A stretch of DNA of 64,000 bases. Origin: Collimonas antrihumi. GTDB lineage: Bacteria > Pseudomonadota > Gammaproteobacteria > Burkholderiales > Burkholderiaceae_D. Numbering within the stretch: the stretch's first letter is position 1; each line of letters starts with the position of its first letter. The stretch is from assembly GCF_018304965.1 (NCBI RefSeq), contig NZ_JAGQED010000003.1, positions 212,364 through 276,363 of the forward strand. The letters are read 5' to 3'. Both the position numbers and the translations under genes were made by a program. Positions 53,029-62,661 of the stretch are shown here, one piece after another. The notes under the pieces are model-generated. The model worked only from the letters and a program-made list of their open reading frames with translations, was not told where the DNA came from and ran no database searches.

Positions 53029-54175
53029 GGCCAACATCATGTCTAAGTTCAATGCCATGTCGCTACAAGCAAAGGGGTCGGTTCTTGTATTCGTGGCGGG
53101 CATACTTTTGGTCCTAACCGGCTTTGCAGTAGCTGCAATCGACGTAGGCAGAGTATTCATCGTTCGCAACGAAATGCAAAATGTGGCAGATGCGGCCGCC
53201 CTGGCTGGCGCTAATTGCCTGGACAGGCAATCGCTTGCCGGATCCACGACGGAATGCACAAGTGCTACGTCGACGACGTTGAACTGGGACAGGGCCAGCG
53301 CCAAAGCCACCGATGAACTGGGCCGTAATACGGCTGACAACAGAGCTATTTCCACCACGGATTCGGGGCACCAGATTGATGTGGGGTACTGGAATTTGCT
53401 AACGAAGAGTCCGTCAGGCGGAACGCTGTCTAAGACCTTTACTCCGCTGACAAACGATGACAAGCCAGCGGTGAGAGTCACCATCACAAAAGACGTGGGT
53501 AAGAATAACGGGCCTATCACGATGCTGACCCGATGGATGTTTGGCGGATCCGATGTGCCGATGACTGCCAAAGCAGTTGCCGTTATCTCTTCTCCGGGCA
53601 GCGTGGTGCCGGGAGCCTTGATTCCGGTTGCCATCAACCAGTGCATGTTTGACCAATATTGGGATTCAGTTAAAGGTCAACCTGTTCTCTTCAAATCAGG
53701 GGATGTCGATCCCTATGGATTATCGAAATTGGGCCAGCCATGGGAAGTCAGGATCGGTTCGTCCTATCATTATCCCAGCTGCGAATCAGGTCAGTGGACT
53801 TCCTTTCAACAGAATGCGAATGACGTGCCCACGGTGCGAGATTTGATCGCTAATGGCAACCCGACGGCACTGAACATAACAGATAACACGTGGATTCAAC
53901 CGGGCACCAAGGACTCACTCTATAACTCTCTGTCCAGCCAGTATCCGACGCCACCGGGCGCGGACGTCACGGTGGTCGTTGTCAACCAGCCTTCCGGTTG
54001 GAGCACGAATACGCAAACACCGATTGTTGGGTTCGCCGGCTTTCACATTGACGATATACAGGGGGGGAGCGGCAAGTACATTCAGGGTCACTTTATTCAA
54101 GGCGCGATCAGCAGCGGTTCCAGCGGGGTCGGCCCCTATTACGGCACCTATACGCCGCCGCGCCTAGCCCAGTGA
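53021..54175 (+). CDS. tadG: TadG-like pilus assembly protein
   Basis: A 384-residue protein with the TadE/G-like N-terminal segment (about residues 15-60): Q-A-K-G-S-V-L-V-F-V-A-G-I-L-L, A-A-I-D-V-G-R-V-F and N-V-A-D-A-A-A-L-A-G-A-N. Unlike TadE it lacks Glu at +5, so processing is uncertain. The remaining 320 residues form a large extracytoplasmic domain, without the obvious von Willebrand MIDAS motif (D-x-S-x-S) found in full TadG. It may be a minor pilus tip or anchor component. Confidence 0.8.
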   Translation: MNKANIMSKFNAMSLQAKGSVLVFVAGILLVLTGFAVAAIDVGRVFIVRNEMQNVADAAALAGANCLDRQSLAGSTTECTSATSTTLNWDRASAKATDELGRNTADNRAISTTDSGHQIDVGYWNLLTKSPSGGTLSKTFTPLTNDDKPAVRVTITKDVGKNNGPITMLTRWMFGGSDVPMTAKAVAVISSPGSVVPGALIPVAINQCMFDQYWDSVKGQPVLFKSGDVDPYGLSKLGQPWEVRIGSSYHYPSCESGQWTSFQQNANDVPTVRDLIANGNPTALNITDNTWIQPGTKDSLYNSLSSQYPTPPGADVTVVVVNQPSGWSTNTQTPIVGFAGFHIDDIQGGSGKYIQGHFIQGAISSGSSGVGPYYGTYTPPRLAQ

Positions 54176-54206
54176 CATCGCCACAATCAACGCCAAGAGG
54201 GATCAA

Positions 54207-55358
54207 ATGAAGATCGCGATAATTTCTCCCAATATGAATAATCTACAAGAGATGGGTAGAATAATCGGCGCGTGTTCGCATTCAGTTACTCTCATTGAAG
54301 GTGGTAAAAGCAAGATGCGCGTCGTTGCTGAACAGGAGCAGCCAGATCTGATGCTTGTTGAGGGAATGTGTTGCGATCCGGCCGAACTTGCCCAGGTCGA
54401 ATATGTCACTACCCATCATCCTGGCATTGCAGTCATTTTGCTCTGCGCGACCCAGACCCCGGAATTTCTGATCAACTCGATGCGTGCCGGTGTGCGGGAA
54501 GTACTGCCATCGCCGGTGACCGCCGGCGCGTTGGAAGCAGCGGTAAGTCGCATCGCAGCCAAGCGTTTCGGCGCGCATGTCCCGCCGGTCGGCAAGATAC
54601 TGGCATTCATGCCCTGTAAAGGCGGCAGCGGCGCCACGTTCCTGGCGACCAATCTCGGCTACCAGTTGGCGGACACCAAATCTGTGCTGCTGATTGACCT
54701 GAATCTGCAATTCGGTGATGCGCTGTCGTTCGTGCATGACGGCAAGCCGATCTCCACCTTGGCAGATGTTGCCCGGGATATTAACCGGCTGGATGCATCG
54801 TTGCTCGCAGCCAGTACGGTCAAGATTTCACCGAACTACTGCATATTGGCGGCGCCCGAAGAGCCATCGCAAGCCATGGAAATCAAGCCGGAGTATATCG
54901 AGATCATCCTCAGCCTGGCAGTAACCCAGTATGACTTTGTATTGCTGGATGTGGGCAGAACGCTGGACACGCTTGCTATCAAGGCGCTGGATCGGGCTTA
55001 TCGGATTTTTCCCGTATTGCAAGCAGGACTGCCATACCTTCGAAACGCAAAAAAATTGCTCGCAATATTCACATCGCTGGGCTATCCGGAAGATAAGATC
55101 GAGCTGATTGTCAATCGCTTCGAGAGGAGCGGGGAAATAGGTGTTGATGATATACGCCACTCCTTGGGGGCCGACATTCTGCACACCGTTCCCAACTCCT
55201 ATAAAGAGGTGAATGCGTCGATCAACCACGGTGATCCAATGATCGAAACGGCGCGTTCCAATGCTGTGACGAAGAACCTGGCCGCGTTCGCACTGACGCT
55301 GAGTCCCAAAGAGGAAGAAAGTCGCAGTTTGTTGGAACGTCTGTTCAGGCGGGCATAA
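54207..55358 (+). CDS. cpaE: TadZ/CpaE localisation ATPase-like protein
   Basis: A 383-residue protein with an N-terminal receiver-like domain (about 1-125) and a MinD/ParA-like domain (about 130-370). The P-loop reads C-K-G-G-S-G-A-T-F-L-A-T-N, where typical ParA-like proteins have K-G-G-x-G-K-T-T, so the second, phosphate-binding Lys is Ala. L-L-I-D-L-N-L-Q-F-G-D near 168 and V-L-L-D-V-G-R near 250 are kept. TadZ marks the pole or site of pilus assembly, and atypical P-loops are known in that family. GAGGGA precedes ATG 54207. Confidence 0.87.
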   Translation: MKIAIISPNMNNLQEMGRIIGACSHSVTLIEGGKSKMRVVAEQEQPDLMLVEGMCCDPAELAQVEYVTTHHPGIAVILLCATQTPEFLINSMRAGVREVLPSPVTAGALEAAVSRIAAKRFGAHVPPVGKILAFMPCKGGSGATFLATNLGYQLADTKSVLLIDLNLQFGDALSFVHDGKPISTLADVARDINRLDASLLAASTVKISPNYCILAAPEEPSQAMEIKPEYIEIILSLAVTQYDFVLLDVGRTLDTLAIKALDRAYRIFPVLQAGLPYLRNAKKLLAIFTSLGYPEDKIELIVNRFERSGEIGVDDIRHSLGADILHTVPNSYKEVNASINHGDPMIETARSNAVTKNLAAFALTLSPKEEESRSLLERLFRRA

Positions 55359-55435
55359 GTAGTGTCATCAGAGCAGCGAAAAAATTGCAATTCGATCCAA
55401 GCGTGAGCAAGTAAGCATAACGGGAGCATATAAAA

Positions 55436-56788
55436 ATGTCTTTTCGAGAAAAACTAAACGCCGCCAGGATAGAGCCACTGACACAAGCGCAGCCGCAACT
55501 CCAGGTGGCAAGTGATGCGTATAAGCTGTTGAAGGGAAGGATGCATCTCAAGCTGCTGGATAAGTTCGATTTAACAGTATTGGAGACCTTAGCTCCAGAA
55601 ATGCTGCGGCAGGAAATCGCTGCGATGGTTGAGCGTCTGCTGCACGAAGAGCAGGCCGTGATCAATGATGTCGAGCGACGCTCGCTGATTCGTGACATTC
55701 AGCATGAAATGCTGGGATTTGGTCCGCTTGAGTTGTTGATGGCTGATCCAACGGTATCCGACATCCTGGTCAATTCCTACGAGCAGATTTATGTGGAGCG
55801 CAGGGGCAAGCTGGAGCTTACCAACGTCACCTTCACCGATGAAAAACACCTGTTGCGCATAATTGACAAGATCGTGTCCCTGGTCGGCCGGCGGATAGAT
55901 GAATCCAGCCCCATGGTGGACGCCCGGCTGCCTGACGGTTCGCGGGTCAACGCAGTCATTCCACCGGTGGCCTTGGATGGGCCTATGATGTCGATCCGGC
56001 GATTCGCCCATATTCCGCTGAAAATGGATAATCTGGTGAGCGAATACAAGAGCTTGACGCCAGAAATGGCCTTCATGCTGGAAGGACTAAGTAAAGCCAA
56101 GGTCAACATGATCATCTCAGGCGGCACCGGCTCCGGCAAGACGACATTGCTGAATATCTTGTCCGGCTACATTCCTGCATCGGAGCGGATTGTCACGATA
56201 GAAGATGCCGCCGAACTGCAGATGCAGCAGCCTCATGTGGTGAGGATGGAAACGCGACCTATGAATATCGAGGGCAAGGGCGAGATTACCCAGCGTGCCT
56301 TGGTACGCAACGCACTGCGGATGCGGCCTGACCGGATCGTTATTGGCGAAGTACGCGGAGCGGAAGCGGCCGATATGCTGCAAGCGATGAACACCGGTCA
56401 CGAGGGGTCGCTCACTACCATCCATGCCAACACGCCGCGAGATGCATTGTCCAGGCTTGAGAACATGATCGGAATGGCGAATTTGAGTCTTCCGCACAAA
56501 GCAGCGCGACAGCAAATTGCTTCAGCAATCACGGTGGTGATTCAGGGCATCAGATTAATCGATGGAAAGCGCAAAATCACCAGCATTCAGGAGATAACAG
56601 GCATGGAGGGGGAGGTCGTTACCATGCAAGAAATATTCGCTTTCAAGCAAACCGGAATTGGCCTCGATGGCGACGTTCAAGGCTATTTCCACGCAACAGG
56701 CGTGCGACCGAAGTTTACGGAGCGTCTGCGTGCGTTTGGCGTGGTGATGCCGGACGCCATGTTCGATCCCACTAAACACTACCAATGA
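55436..56788 (+). CDS. tadA: Tad pilus ATPase TadA/CpaF
   Basis: A 450-residue secretion ATPase. An N-terminal helical domain is followed by [11 protein letters not shown] near 92. Walker A is [10 protein letters not shown] near 225, the Asp box lies at V-T-I-E-D-A-A-E-L, the Walker B region is [12 protein letters not shown] and the His box is [13 protein letters not shown] near 325. It powers assembly and perhaps retraction of the Flp pilus at the inner membrane. Confidence 0.93.
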   Translation: MSFREKLNAARIEPLTQAQPQLQVASDAYKLLKGRMHLKLLDKFDLTVLETLAPEMLRQEIAAMVERLLHEEQAVINDVERRSLIRDIQHEMLGFGPLELLMADPTVSDILVNSYEQIYVERRGKLELTNVTFTDEKHLLRIIDKIVSLVGRRIDESSPMVDARLPDGSRVNAVIPPVALDGPMMSIRRFAHIPLKMDNLVSEYKSLTPEMAFMLEGLSKAKVNMIISGGTGSGKTTLLNILSGYIPASERIVTIEDAAELQMQQPHVVRMETRPMNIEGKGEITQRALVRNALRMRPDRIVIGEVRGAEAADMLQAMNTGHEGSLTTIHANTPRDALSRLENMIGMANLSLPHKAARQQIASAITVVIQGIRLIDGKRKITSIQEITGMEGEVVTMQEIFAFKQTGIGLDGDVQGYFHATGVRPKFTERLRAFGVVMPDAMFDPTKHYQ

Positions 56789-56802
56789 GAGGAGGGTAAA
56801 TC

Positions 56803-57795
56803 ATGCTGCAATCGATCGGCGGTAACGCCTTCTTGATCATAGCGGTGCTGGTTTTCGTCGCTGTAGTCCTCCTTCTGGAAGGCATTTACATGATGTGGCA
56901 ATCATATAAGGGACCTGAGGCCAGGAAGATTGCGAATCGGCTCCGGGTACTTTCAGCTTCGCTGGATAGGACTCACCAATCGCAGTTATTGAAACAGCGC
57001 ATGCTGAGCGAAACCCCCGGGTTTGAGCGACTGCTGCTGAGTCTTCCCAGAGCGCAAAGACTGGACCGATTCATCCTCCAGGCAGGTCTGGACTGGGCTG
57101 TATCCAAGCTATTGTTATCTTGTGCGGCATCAGCAGTCATAACCTGCATGATCGTCAGTGTGCTGGCTCATCAATCGATCCTGTTGGGATTGTTGATCGG
57201 TGCTGCCGCTGCGGCTCTGCCTTTATTGTATGTAAGCAGAAAACGGAACCTTCGGTTGACCACGATTGAGCAGCAACTACCTGAATCGCTTGACCTGGTG
57301 ACCAGAGCTCTACGTTCCGGACATGCTTTTTCATCTGGATTGCAAATGGTCGGGGAGGAAATGGCGGAACCAATTGCTAATGAGTTCCGTATCGTGCACG
57401 ACGAAGTCAATTTTGGTGTGTCGCTACAGCAGGCATTGACGAACTTGTGCGAACGCGTACCGATTGTCGATATGCGTTACTTCGTGGTCGCCGTTCTCAT
57501 TCAACGCGATTCAGGTGGGGATTTGACCGAGGTTCTGGCTAATCTGAGCCGCTTGATTCGGGAGCGCCTGAAGTTGATTTCGAAGGTAAGAGTGCTGTCA
57601 TCCGAGGGGCGGTTGTCAGCCCGGATTTTAGCCATCATGCCTTTCGCACTAGGAGCAGCCATGAATTATTTCAATCCGGAGTTTATGGCTCCCTTGTGGA
57701 CGGACCCGATCGGCATTGTAATCATGAAATACATGCTCATCTTAATGGCCGTAGGTGTTTTGATTCTCAGAAAAATAACCAAAATCCGGGTATAG
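56803..57795 (+). CDS. tadB: Tad inner-membrane platform protein TadB
   Basis: A 330-residue T2SSF-domain protein with an N-terminal helix (about 8-28), a helix pair near 105-150 and C-terminal helices near 275-325. The F-domain pattern A-L-R-S-G-H-A-F-S-S-G-L and F-G-V-S-L-Q-Q-A-L lies near 170-210, and V-L-I-Q-R-D-S-G-G-D-L near 240. GAGGAGGG precedes ATG 56803. It works with TadC and TadA. Confidence 0.9.
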   Translation: MLQSIGGNAFLIIAVLVFVAVVLLLEGIYMMWQSYKGPEARKIANRLRVLSASLDRTHQSQLLKQRMLSETPGFERLLLSLPRAQRLDRFILQAGLDWAVSKLLLSCAASAVITCMIVSVLAHQSILLGLLIGAAAAALPLLYVSRKRNLRLTTIEQQLPESLDLVTRALRSGHAFSSGLQMVGEEMAEPIANEFRIVHDEVNFGVSLQQALTNLCERVPIVDMRYFVVAVLIQRDSGGDLTEVLANLSRLIRERLKLISKVRVLSSEGRLSARILAIMPFALGAAMNYFNPEFMAPLWTDPIGIVIMKYMLILMAVGVLILRKITKIRV

Positions 57796-57808
57796 AAGGA
57801 TAATTAAA

Positions 57809-58720
57809 ATGCTAATACTTCCCGTATTGATTTTCGTCGCTGTCACGCTTGGAGTGATAGGGGTATTTGTCTGGTTGGCGCCTACCAAAACAGCGCAGCG
57901 ACTGCAAGCAATGTCTCATCCGGTTGAGAAGCCGCAGTGGACAGAAACTATGGTGAACCTCGTCGGCCCGTTCGCCAAGTTGTCTTCACCGACTGGCAAT
58001 TGGGAAACGTCGCCGCTAAGAATCAAGTTTCTCAATGCCGGGATCCGCCATATTGATGCGCATCTGATCTATTTTGGCATCAAGACATTGCTGCCCCTGG
58101 CCTTTGCGGCAACGGCATTCCTGGTGCTTAGATCATCGACTAGCATTGAGGGTATGACACTCCTACTGTATGTGGTCTTGTCAGCGATGATTGGTTGTTA
58201 CCTGCCTAACGTCCTGCTTCATTGGAAGATAAAAAGTCGTAAGCGGGAGATTTTCGAAAATTTTCCTGATGCGGCTGATTTGATGCTGATTTGCGTAGAA
58301 GCAGGTTTGGGATTGGATGCCGGTCTCACTAAAGTGGTCGATGAAATCAAGATGAAAAGTGTCGCGTTAGCGGAGGAACTGCATCTGACAAATCTGGAAA
58401 TGAGGGCAGGCGGTACGCGTGAGAAATCCTTGCGCAATCTTGCGCTACGCACCGGTGTTGAAGAAATCGGTACATTCGCCGCCATGTTGACCCAGGCAGA
58501 TAAATTTGGAACAAGCATTGGCGAATCGCTACGCGTATTCTCCGACGATTTGCGGAATAAGAGACAAATGCGTGCTGAGGAAATGGCTGCCAAGGTCCCT
58601 ACGAAAATGCTGTTTCCGCTGGTGGTCTGTATTTTCCCGGCGATCATCATGGTCATCATGGGACCAGCGGCAATTCAAATTATCCGAACCATACTGCCAC
58701 TGCTGAGTGGAGTCCATTGA
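57809..58720 (+). CDS. tadC: Tad inner-membrane platform protein TadC
   Basis: A 303-residue T2SSF-domain protein, paralogue of TadB. It shows E-N-F-P-D-A-A-D-L-M-L-I-C-V-E-A-G-L-G-L-D-A near 150, L-R-T-G-V-E-E-I near 210 and R-A-E-E-M-A-A-K-V-P-T-K-M-L-F-P near 250, then a final helix. It ends the pilus part of the operon; 173 bases without a recognisable feature follow. Confidence 0.9.
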   Translation: MLILPVLIFVAVTLGVIGVFVWLAPTKTAQRLQAMSHPVEKPQWTETMVNLVGPFAKLSSPTGNWETSPLRIKFLNAGIRHIDAHLIYFGIKTLLPLAFAATAFLVLRSSTSIEGMTLLLYVVLSAMIGCYLPNVLLHWKIKSRKREIFENFPDAADLMLICVEAGLGLDAGLTKVVDEIKMKSVALAEELHLTNLEMRAGGTREKSLRNLALRTGVEEIGTFAAMLTQADKFGTSIGESLRVFSDDLRNKRQMRAEEMAAKVPTKMLFPLVVCIFPAIIMVIMGPAAIQIIRTILPLLSGVH

Positions 58721-58893
58721 GAACTTGAGATGACGCCGAAAGGACCAGACGCAACGGTGCAAATGCCACATGGCTTGCGGTGCAATGAGAGATGCGGATT
58801 CTAGTTTCAACTTATTGGGTTTCACGGGATCGTTTGTGCTGATTCAATTTAAAACGGTGTCTTAATGTCGACGCACATGAAAGTCTGCTCACC

Positions 58894-60444
58894 ATGTTGA
58901 TGACCATAACGGCGCTCCTCAATAAAACAAGGCTGGCGTTCATTGCCGTATTCCTGTTGCTGTTTTTTATTCAGCCCCTAATTGATCCCGACTATTTTTG
59001 GCATCTCAAAACGGGGGAATACATCGTCTCCCGTCACGCGCTGCCAGCGGGTGATATTTTCTCATTCACACGCTTCGGACAACCTTGGGTGCTGCATGAA
59101 TGGCTCTTTGAGGTTGTGCTATACGGCATGTTCGCATGGCTGGGGCCATTGGGCGTCAAGTTGTTAACAGTCACTTTCGCGATGTCCGCCCTCGGCCTCG
59201 TCTTTGTCCTCACGCGGCGGATCGGGCAGTCTACGTCGGCCGCATCTGTCCTGATGCTTGTCGCCCTTGTTCCTTTTGTCGTCGGTATTTCACCTCGACC
59301 GCAGTTGGTTACCTATACCTGCTTCGCTATCTTCCTGTTTGTGTTGCTGAGCCATAAATATTACAACGCAGGACGATCCCTGCTCCTGCTGCCGTTCCTG
59401 ATGATCATCTGGGTAAACGCTCACGGTGGCTACGTGATCGGCATCGCGCTCATCAGCCTGTTCACGGCCTGCGAATGGATTAGCTACTGGATAGGCCCTG
59501 TGCGCGCGCACCAGCAAAAGCAGCGCCTGGTCTGGTTGACGCAGGTGACATGCGCTACAACGCTAGCGAGTTTGATCAATCCAGGATTCCTGGCGCATTG
59601 GCTGTATCCCTTCCAAGTGCTCGGCATGGCGGCGAACGAGCGGATACAGGAATGGCAAAGTCCGAATTTCCATGACTTCGGCCCAAAAGCATACCTGGCG
59701 CTTGTCCTGCTCTTCATCCTTTCCTACACTTTTGCATCACGTAAACCTGATGTCACGGAAATTCTGATTCCCTCATTTTTCCTTGTGATCGGTTTCTTGG
59801 CGGCCCGGCATATTCCGGTAGCGGTCCTGGCCGTCACTCCTTTCATTGCTCTCGCACTTTCACGAGGCACCATAGCGGCTATTTCGAGGGGTTGGCTTCG
59901 ATCGAGTCTGGCGACGTGGTGTGTGAAATGGCTCAGTAGTAAAGAATTGGGTCAAGGTGAATTCGTATTGAACTGGATCGTTCTGGCTATCCTAATTACC
60001 AGCCTGGTTGCCTACGCGCCGACATTTCATTCCAAAGACAAGGAGAAAGCCAATGAAGTACTGCCGGTCAACGCCGCCAGTTTTGTGGCTGCCAACGGCA
60101 TCACCGGCAATATGTTTAATAATTACGGTGAAGGAGGCTATTTGATTTATCGCTTGTCGCCCGCCTTGAAAGTGTTTATTGACGGGCGTGCAGACATGTA
60201 CGGGGACAAGTTTTTTACGGATTTTCTCGATATCTATGAAGGCAAAGCCAACTGGAAAGAGAAATTCGACCGGCTCTCGATAGACTTTGCCATCGTTGGC
60301 AAGGACGCACCGATCCGGCAACTGCTGTTGGCGGACGGCAGTTTCAAAGAGGTCTTTCTTGACGAACACCATTCAGTCTTGCTGCGCGATATCCAGAAGT
60401 ACCACGCACTGCTGAGTAGGTCAGCTAACCAGGAACCAGGTTAA
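58894..60444 (+). CDS. Polytopic membrane protein resembling GT-C glycosyltransferases
   Basis: A 516-residue protein with about 11-12 predicted helices. After helix 1 comes P-L-I-D-P-D-Y-F-W-H-L-K-T-G-E-Y-I, then G-D-I-F-S-F-T and W-V-L-H-E-W-L-F-E. An acidic motif and Trp/His cluster in the first outer loop are typical of GT-C enzymes that use polyprenyl-linked sugars. The C-terminal 130 residues are soluble (Y-G-E-G-G-Y-L-I-Y-R and F-I-D-G-R-A-D-M-Y-G-D). I do not recognise a characterised relative. The polyprenyl-phosphate glycosyltransferase gene next door supports a sugar-transfer role. Confidence 0.65.
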   Translation: MLMTITALLNKTRLAFIAVFLLLFFIQPLIDPDYFWHLKTGEYIVSRHALPAGDIFSFTRFGQPWVLHEWLFEVVLYGMFAWLGPLGVKLLTVTFAMSALGLVFVLTRRIGQSTSAASVLMLVALVPFVVGISPRPQLVTYTCFAIFLFVLLSHKYYNAGRSLLLLPFLMIIWVNAHGGYVIGIALISLFTACEWISYWIGPVRAHQQKQRLVWLTQVTCATTLASLINPGFLAHWLYPFQVLGMAANERIQEWQSPNFHDFGPKAYLALVLLFILSYTFASRKPDVTEILIPSFFLVIGFLAARHIPVAVLAVTPFIALALSRGTIAAISRGWLRSSLATWCVKWLSSKELGQGEFVLNWIVLAILITSLVAYAPTFHSKDKEKANEVLPVNAASFVAANGITGNMFNNYGEGGYLIYRLSPALKVFIDGRADMYGDKFFTDFLDIYEGKANWKEKFDRLSIDFAIVGKDAPIRQLLLADGSFKEVFLDEHHSVLLRDIQKYHALLSRSANQEPG

Positions 60445-60512
60445 CTGGCGCGAATTGAATCCTGATGCGCCGTGATTGTACGTCACATGTTTTCTCATTT
60501 GGAGGGCAGGCG

Positions 60513-61529
60513 ATGCTACTCGATAAAATGGAGATAGAACAACTTCCCCGGAGAACGCTGTCCGTTGTGGTCCCGGTCTTTAACGAACAGGAAGTCTTGC
60601 CTGAGTTCCATCGGCGGGTGGGCGCTGTGCTCGATACGTTGGAGATGAATAGCAAATTCATTTACGTCAACGATGGCAGCACCGACGGGACGGTCGACGT
60701 CATCAACGGGTTGCAGATGCGCGATGCGCGCGTGACGTTGGTTGACCTGAGCCGTAATTTTGGCAAGGAAATTGCGCTTACCGCCGGCCTGGATCACACC
60801 GACAGCGATGCCGTAATTGTCATCGACGCCGATCTGCAAGATCCGCCGGAACTGATTCCCGAACTTGTCGCGCAATGGCTTGCCGGGTACGACGTCGTAT
60901 ACGCCAAGCGCACATGCCGTGACGGCGAGGATGTGTTCAAAAAGGTCACAGCGTTTTTGTTTTACCGCCTGATCCAGAAAATGAGTCGGGTCCAGATTCC
61001 CGAAGATACAGGCGATTATCGCTTGCTGAGTCGGCGCGCGGTCGAAGCGATCGGTCAGCTGCGTGAACAGCACCGTTTCATGAAGGGCCTGTTTACCTGG
61101 ATCGGCTACCCGCAAAAGGCGGTTCTCTATCGGCGCGCGCCCCGTTTCGCAGGCGCCACAAAGTGGAATTATTGGAAGCTGTGGAATTTCGCTCTCGAGG
61201 GAATTACCTCGTTTACCGGGCTTCCGCTCAAGGTGGCCACTTACGTCGGTCTGGCCAGTGCGGTCGGAGCGTTCGGATATGGCCTCTACATGATCTTGCG
61301 CACGCTAATTTATGGCAACCCGGTAGCTGGCTATCCATCCTTGCTGGTCGCTATCATGTTTCTCGGTGGTATGCAACTGCTGGGTATCGGCATCATCGGG
61401 GAGTACCTTGCGCGCATGTTCGACGAAAGCAAGCATCGCCCGCTCTATTTTTTGAAGACCGGCCGATCCGTGAACAACGTGCGCGATCCTCAGCCAACGG
61501 TTCTGAGAAGTGCGGAGGCGATTGAATAA
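60513..61529 (+). CDS. Polyprenyl-phosphate glycosyltransferase (GT2, ArnC/GtrB/DPM1 type)
   Basis: A 338-residue enzyme from ATG 60513, which has GGAGGG nine bases upstream; the in-frame ATG at 60465 lacks a site. The GT2 domain shows V-V-V-P-V-F-N-E-Q-E near 17, N-D-G-S-T-D-G-T near 50, the metal motif V-I-D-A-D-L-Q-D-P-P-E near 100 and E-D-T-G-D-Y-R-L-L near 165. Two C-terminal helices (about 235-300) anchor it. Such enzymes load undecaprenyl phosphate with a sugar that is flipped and used outside, plausibly by the preceding GT-C-like protein. Confidence 0.88.
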   Translation: MLLDKMEIEQLPRRTLSVVVPVFNEQEVLPEFHRRVGAVLDTLEMNSKFIYVNDGSTDGTVDVINGLQMRDARVTLVDLSRNFGKEIALTAGLDHTDSDAVIVIDADLQDPPELIPELVAQWLAGYDVVYAKRTCRDGEDVFKKVTAFLFYRLIQKMSRVQIPEDTGDYRLLSRRAVEAIGQLREQHRFMKGLFTWIGYPQKAVLYRRAPRFAGATKWNYWKLWNFALEGITSFTGLPLKVATYVGLASAVGAFGYGLYMILRTLIYGNPVAGYPSLLVAIMFLGGMQLLGIGIIGEYLARMFDESKHRPLYFLKTGRSVNNVRDPQPTVLRSAEAIE

Positions 61530-61743
61530 CTCGCTGAAAAATTAATTGAGGCGAAGAGCGCATTGTGACAAAACTACTTTGCGTTGTTTTTTCCCGCGTC
61601 ATTCAATACGAGCTTCGACCTGCCAGTGGGAGTGTAAGCAAACCACACAAATGCCTCGCTCAGCTCGGCTCAGTGGGAACGATGCTGCTGCCAGACGATA
61701 TTTTAAAGCGCAGCATACAAAAAAACGTGGAGGCGGAGGAGGC

Positions 61744-62661
61744 ATGATGTTTTCAGTTGTTTACAACAGAGCCAATCAGCTATCAGCATGGCAAGCCAAT
61801 TTATTCCGATTTTCGGAGTTGTTTGTAATATTGTTACTTCTGGCGGTAGACATAACCTGGTCAAGGCAGGTGGGGCTTGTTTTTCGAGACTATGGAAGGG
61901 TACTTGCTGTCGTCGCGCTTATGCTCTCTCTGTGGGGTTTTTATGCTATTTCGGGCCGCAGCCGGCGTCTTTCTGAGATCGGTTACTATGCCGCGATGTG
62001 GCTCAGCTTTACAGAACTTGGCTGCATTCTCTCGTATCTTGTCGCATACATGCGCATGCCCTTATACGATGTTGAATTTACCAAGCTTGACGCTGTACTT
62101 GGATTTTATTGGCCAGGGTGGTTTGAATTCATCCGGACGCACGGCATTCTTGATGTCGTCCTGTTTCTTGCCTACTTTAGTCTGATACCGCAAATTATCG
62201 GATCAATCATCTTCTTTGCCCACGCTGAACGCGCGAATCGAAATCGGGAATTGTTCTGCATGGCCGTTGTTGCGCTTTGCCTTACGGAGGTGGTCGCTGG
62301 TACTTTTCCGGCTGTCGGTGCGTTTTATCATTTCAAGATAGAAATGGCACGCGCCACTCATTTAGCCGATCTGTTTCATCTGCTGGCGGGGACGCAGAAA
62401 AATTTCTCGTCGCTTACCATGGAGGGTATCGTCACTTTTCCCTCATATCATGCGGCTATGGCGGTCATATTCATGTATGTGCATCGTGGCCAGCGGTTCC
62501 TGTTCCCCGCAATTGTTGTACTGAATTTTCTGCTTCTATTGTCAACACCCACCTTCGGCGGGCACTATTTAGTTGATATCGTTGCGGGCGTGTTGGTTGC
62601 TACACTATCGATTTTCATATTCCGGCAAATCAAGGGTTGGGACTCCCCAATTGATGCTTGA
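61744..62661 (+). CDS. PAP2-superfamily (PAP2_3-like) membrane protein
   Basis: A 305-residue protein from ATG 61744 behind GGAGGAGG; the frame is open to 61546, but that part is not hydrophobic and has no site. Six or seven helices are evident. The phosphatase motifs are F-P-S-Y-H-A-A-M-A-V near 238 and F-G-G-H-Y-L-V-D-I-V-A-G near 275, with both catalytic His residues. Members act on lipid phosphates or as phosphotransferases. Here it could recycle undecaprenyl pyrophosphate or modify lipids for the adjacent glycosyl transfer genes. Its 3' end overlaps the convergent response regulator gene by 32 bases. Confidence 0.8.
   Translation: MMFSVVYNRANQLSAWQANLFRFSELFVILLLLAVDITWSRQVGLVFRDYGRVLAVVALMLSLWGFYAISGRSRRLSEIGYYAAMWLSFTELGCILSYLVAYMRMPLYDVEFTKLDAVLGFYWPGWFEFIRTHGILDVVLFLAYFSLIPQIIGSIIFFAHAERANRNRELFCMAVVALCLTEVVAGTFPAVGAFYHFKIEMARATHLADLFHLLAGTQKNFSSLTMEGIVTFPSYHAAMAVIFMYVHRGQRFLFPAIVVLNFLLLLSTPTFGGHYLVDIVAGVLVATLSIFIFRQIKGWDSPIDA

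Noticed and set aside
61546..61743. N-terminal extension of the PAP2 protein
   Set aside because: The extension is not hydrophobic and lacks a site, whereas GGAGGAGG lies right before ATG 61744.
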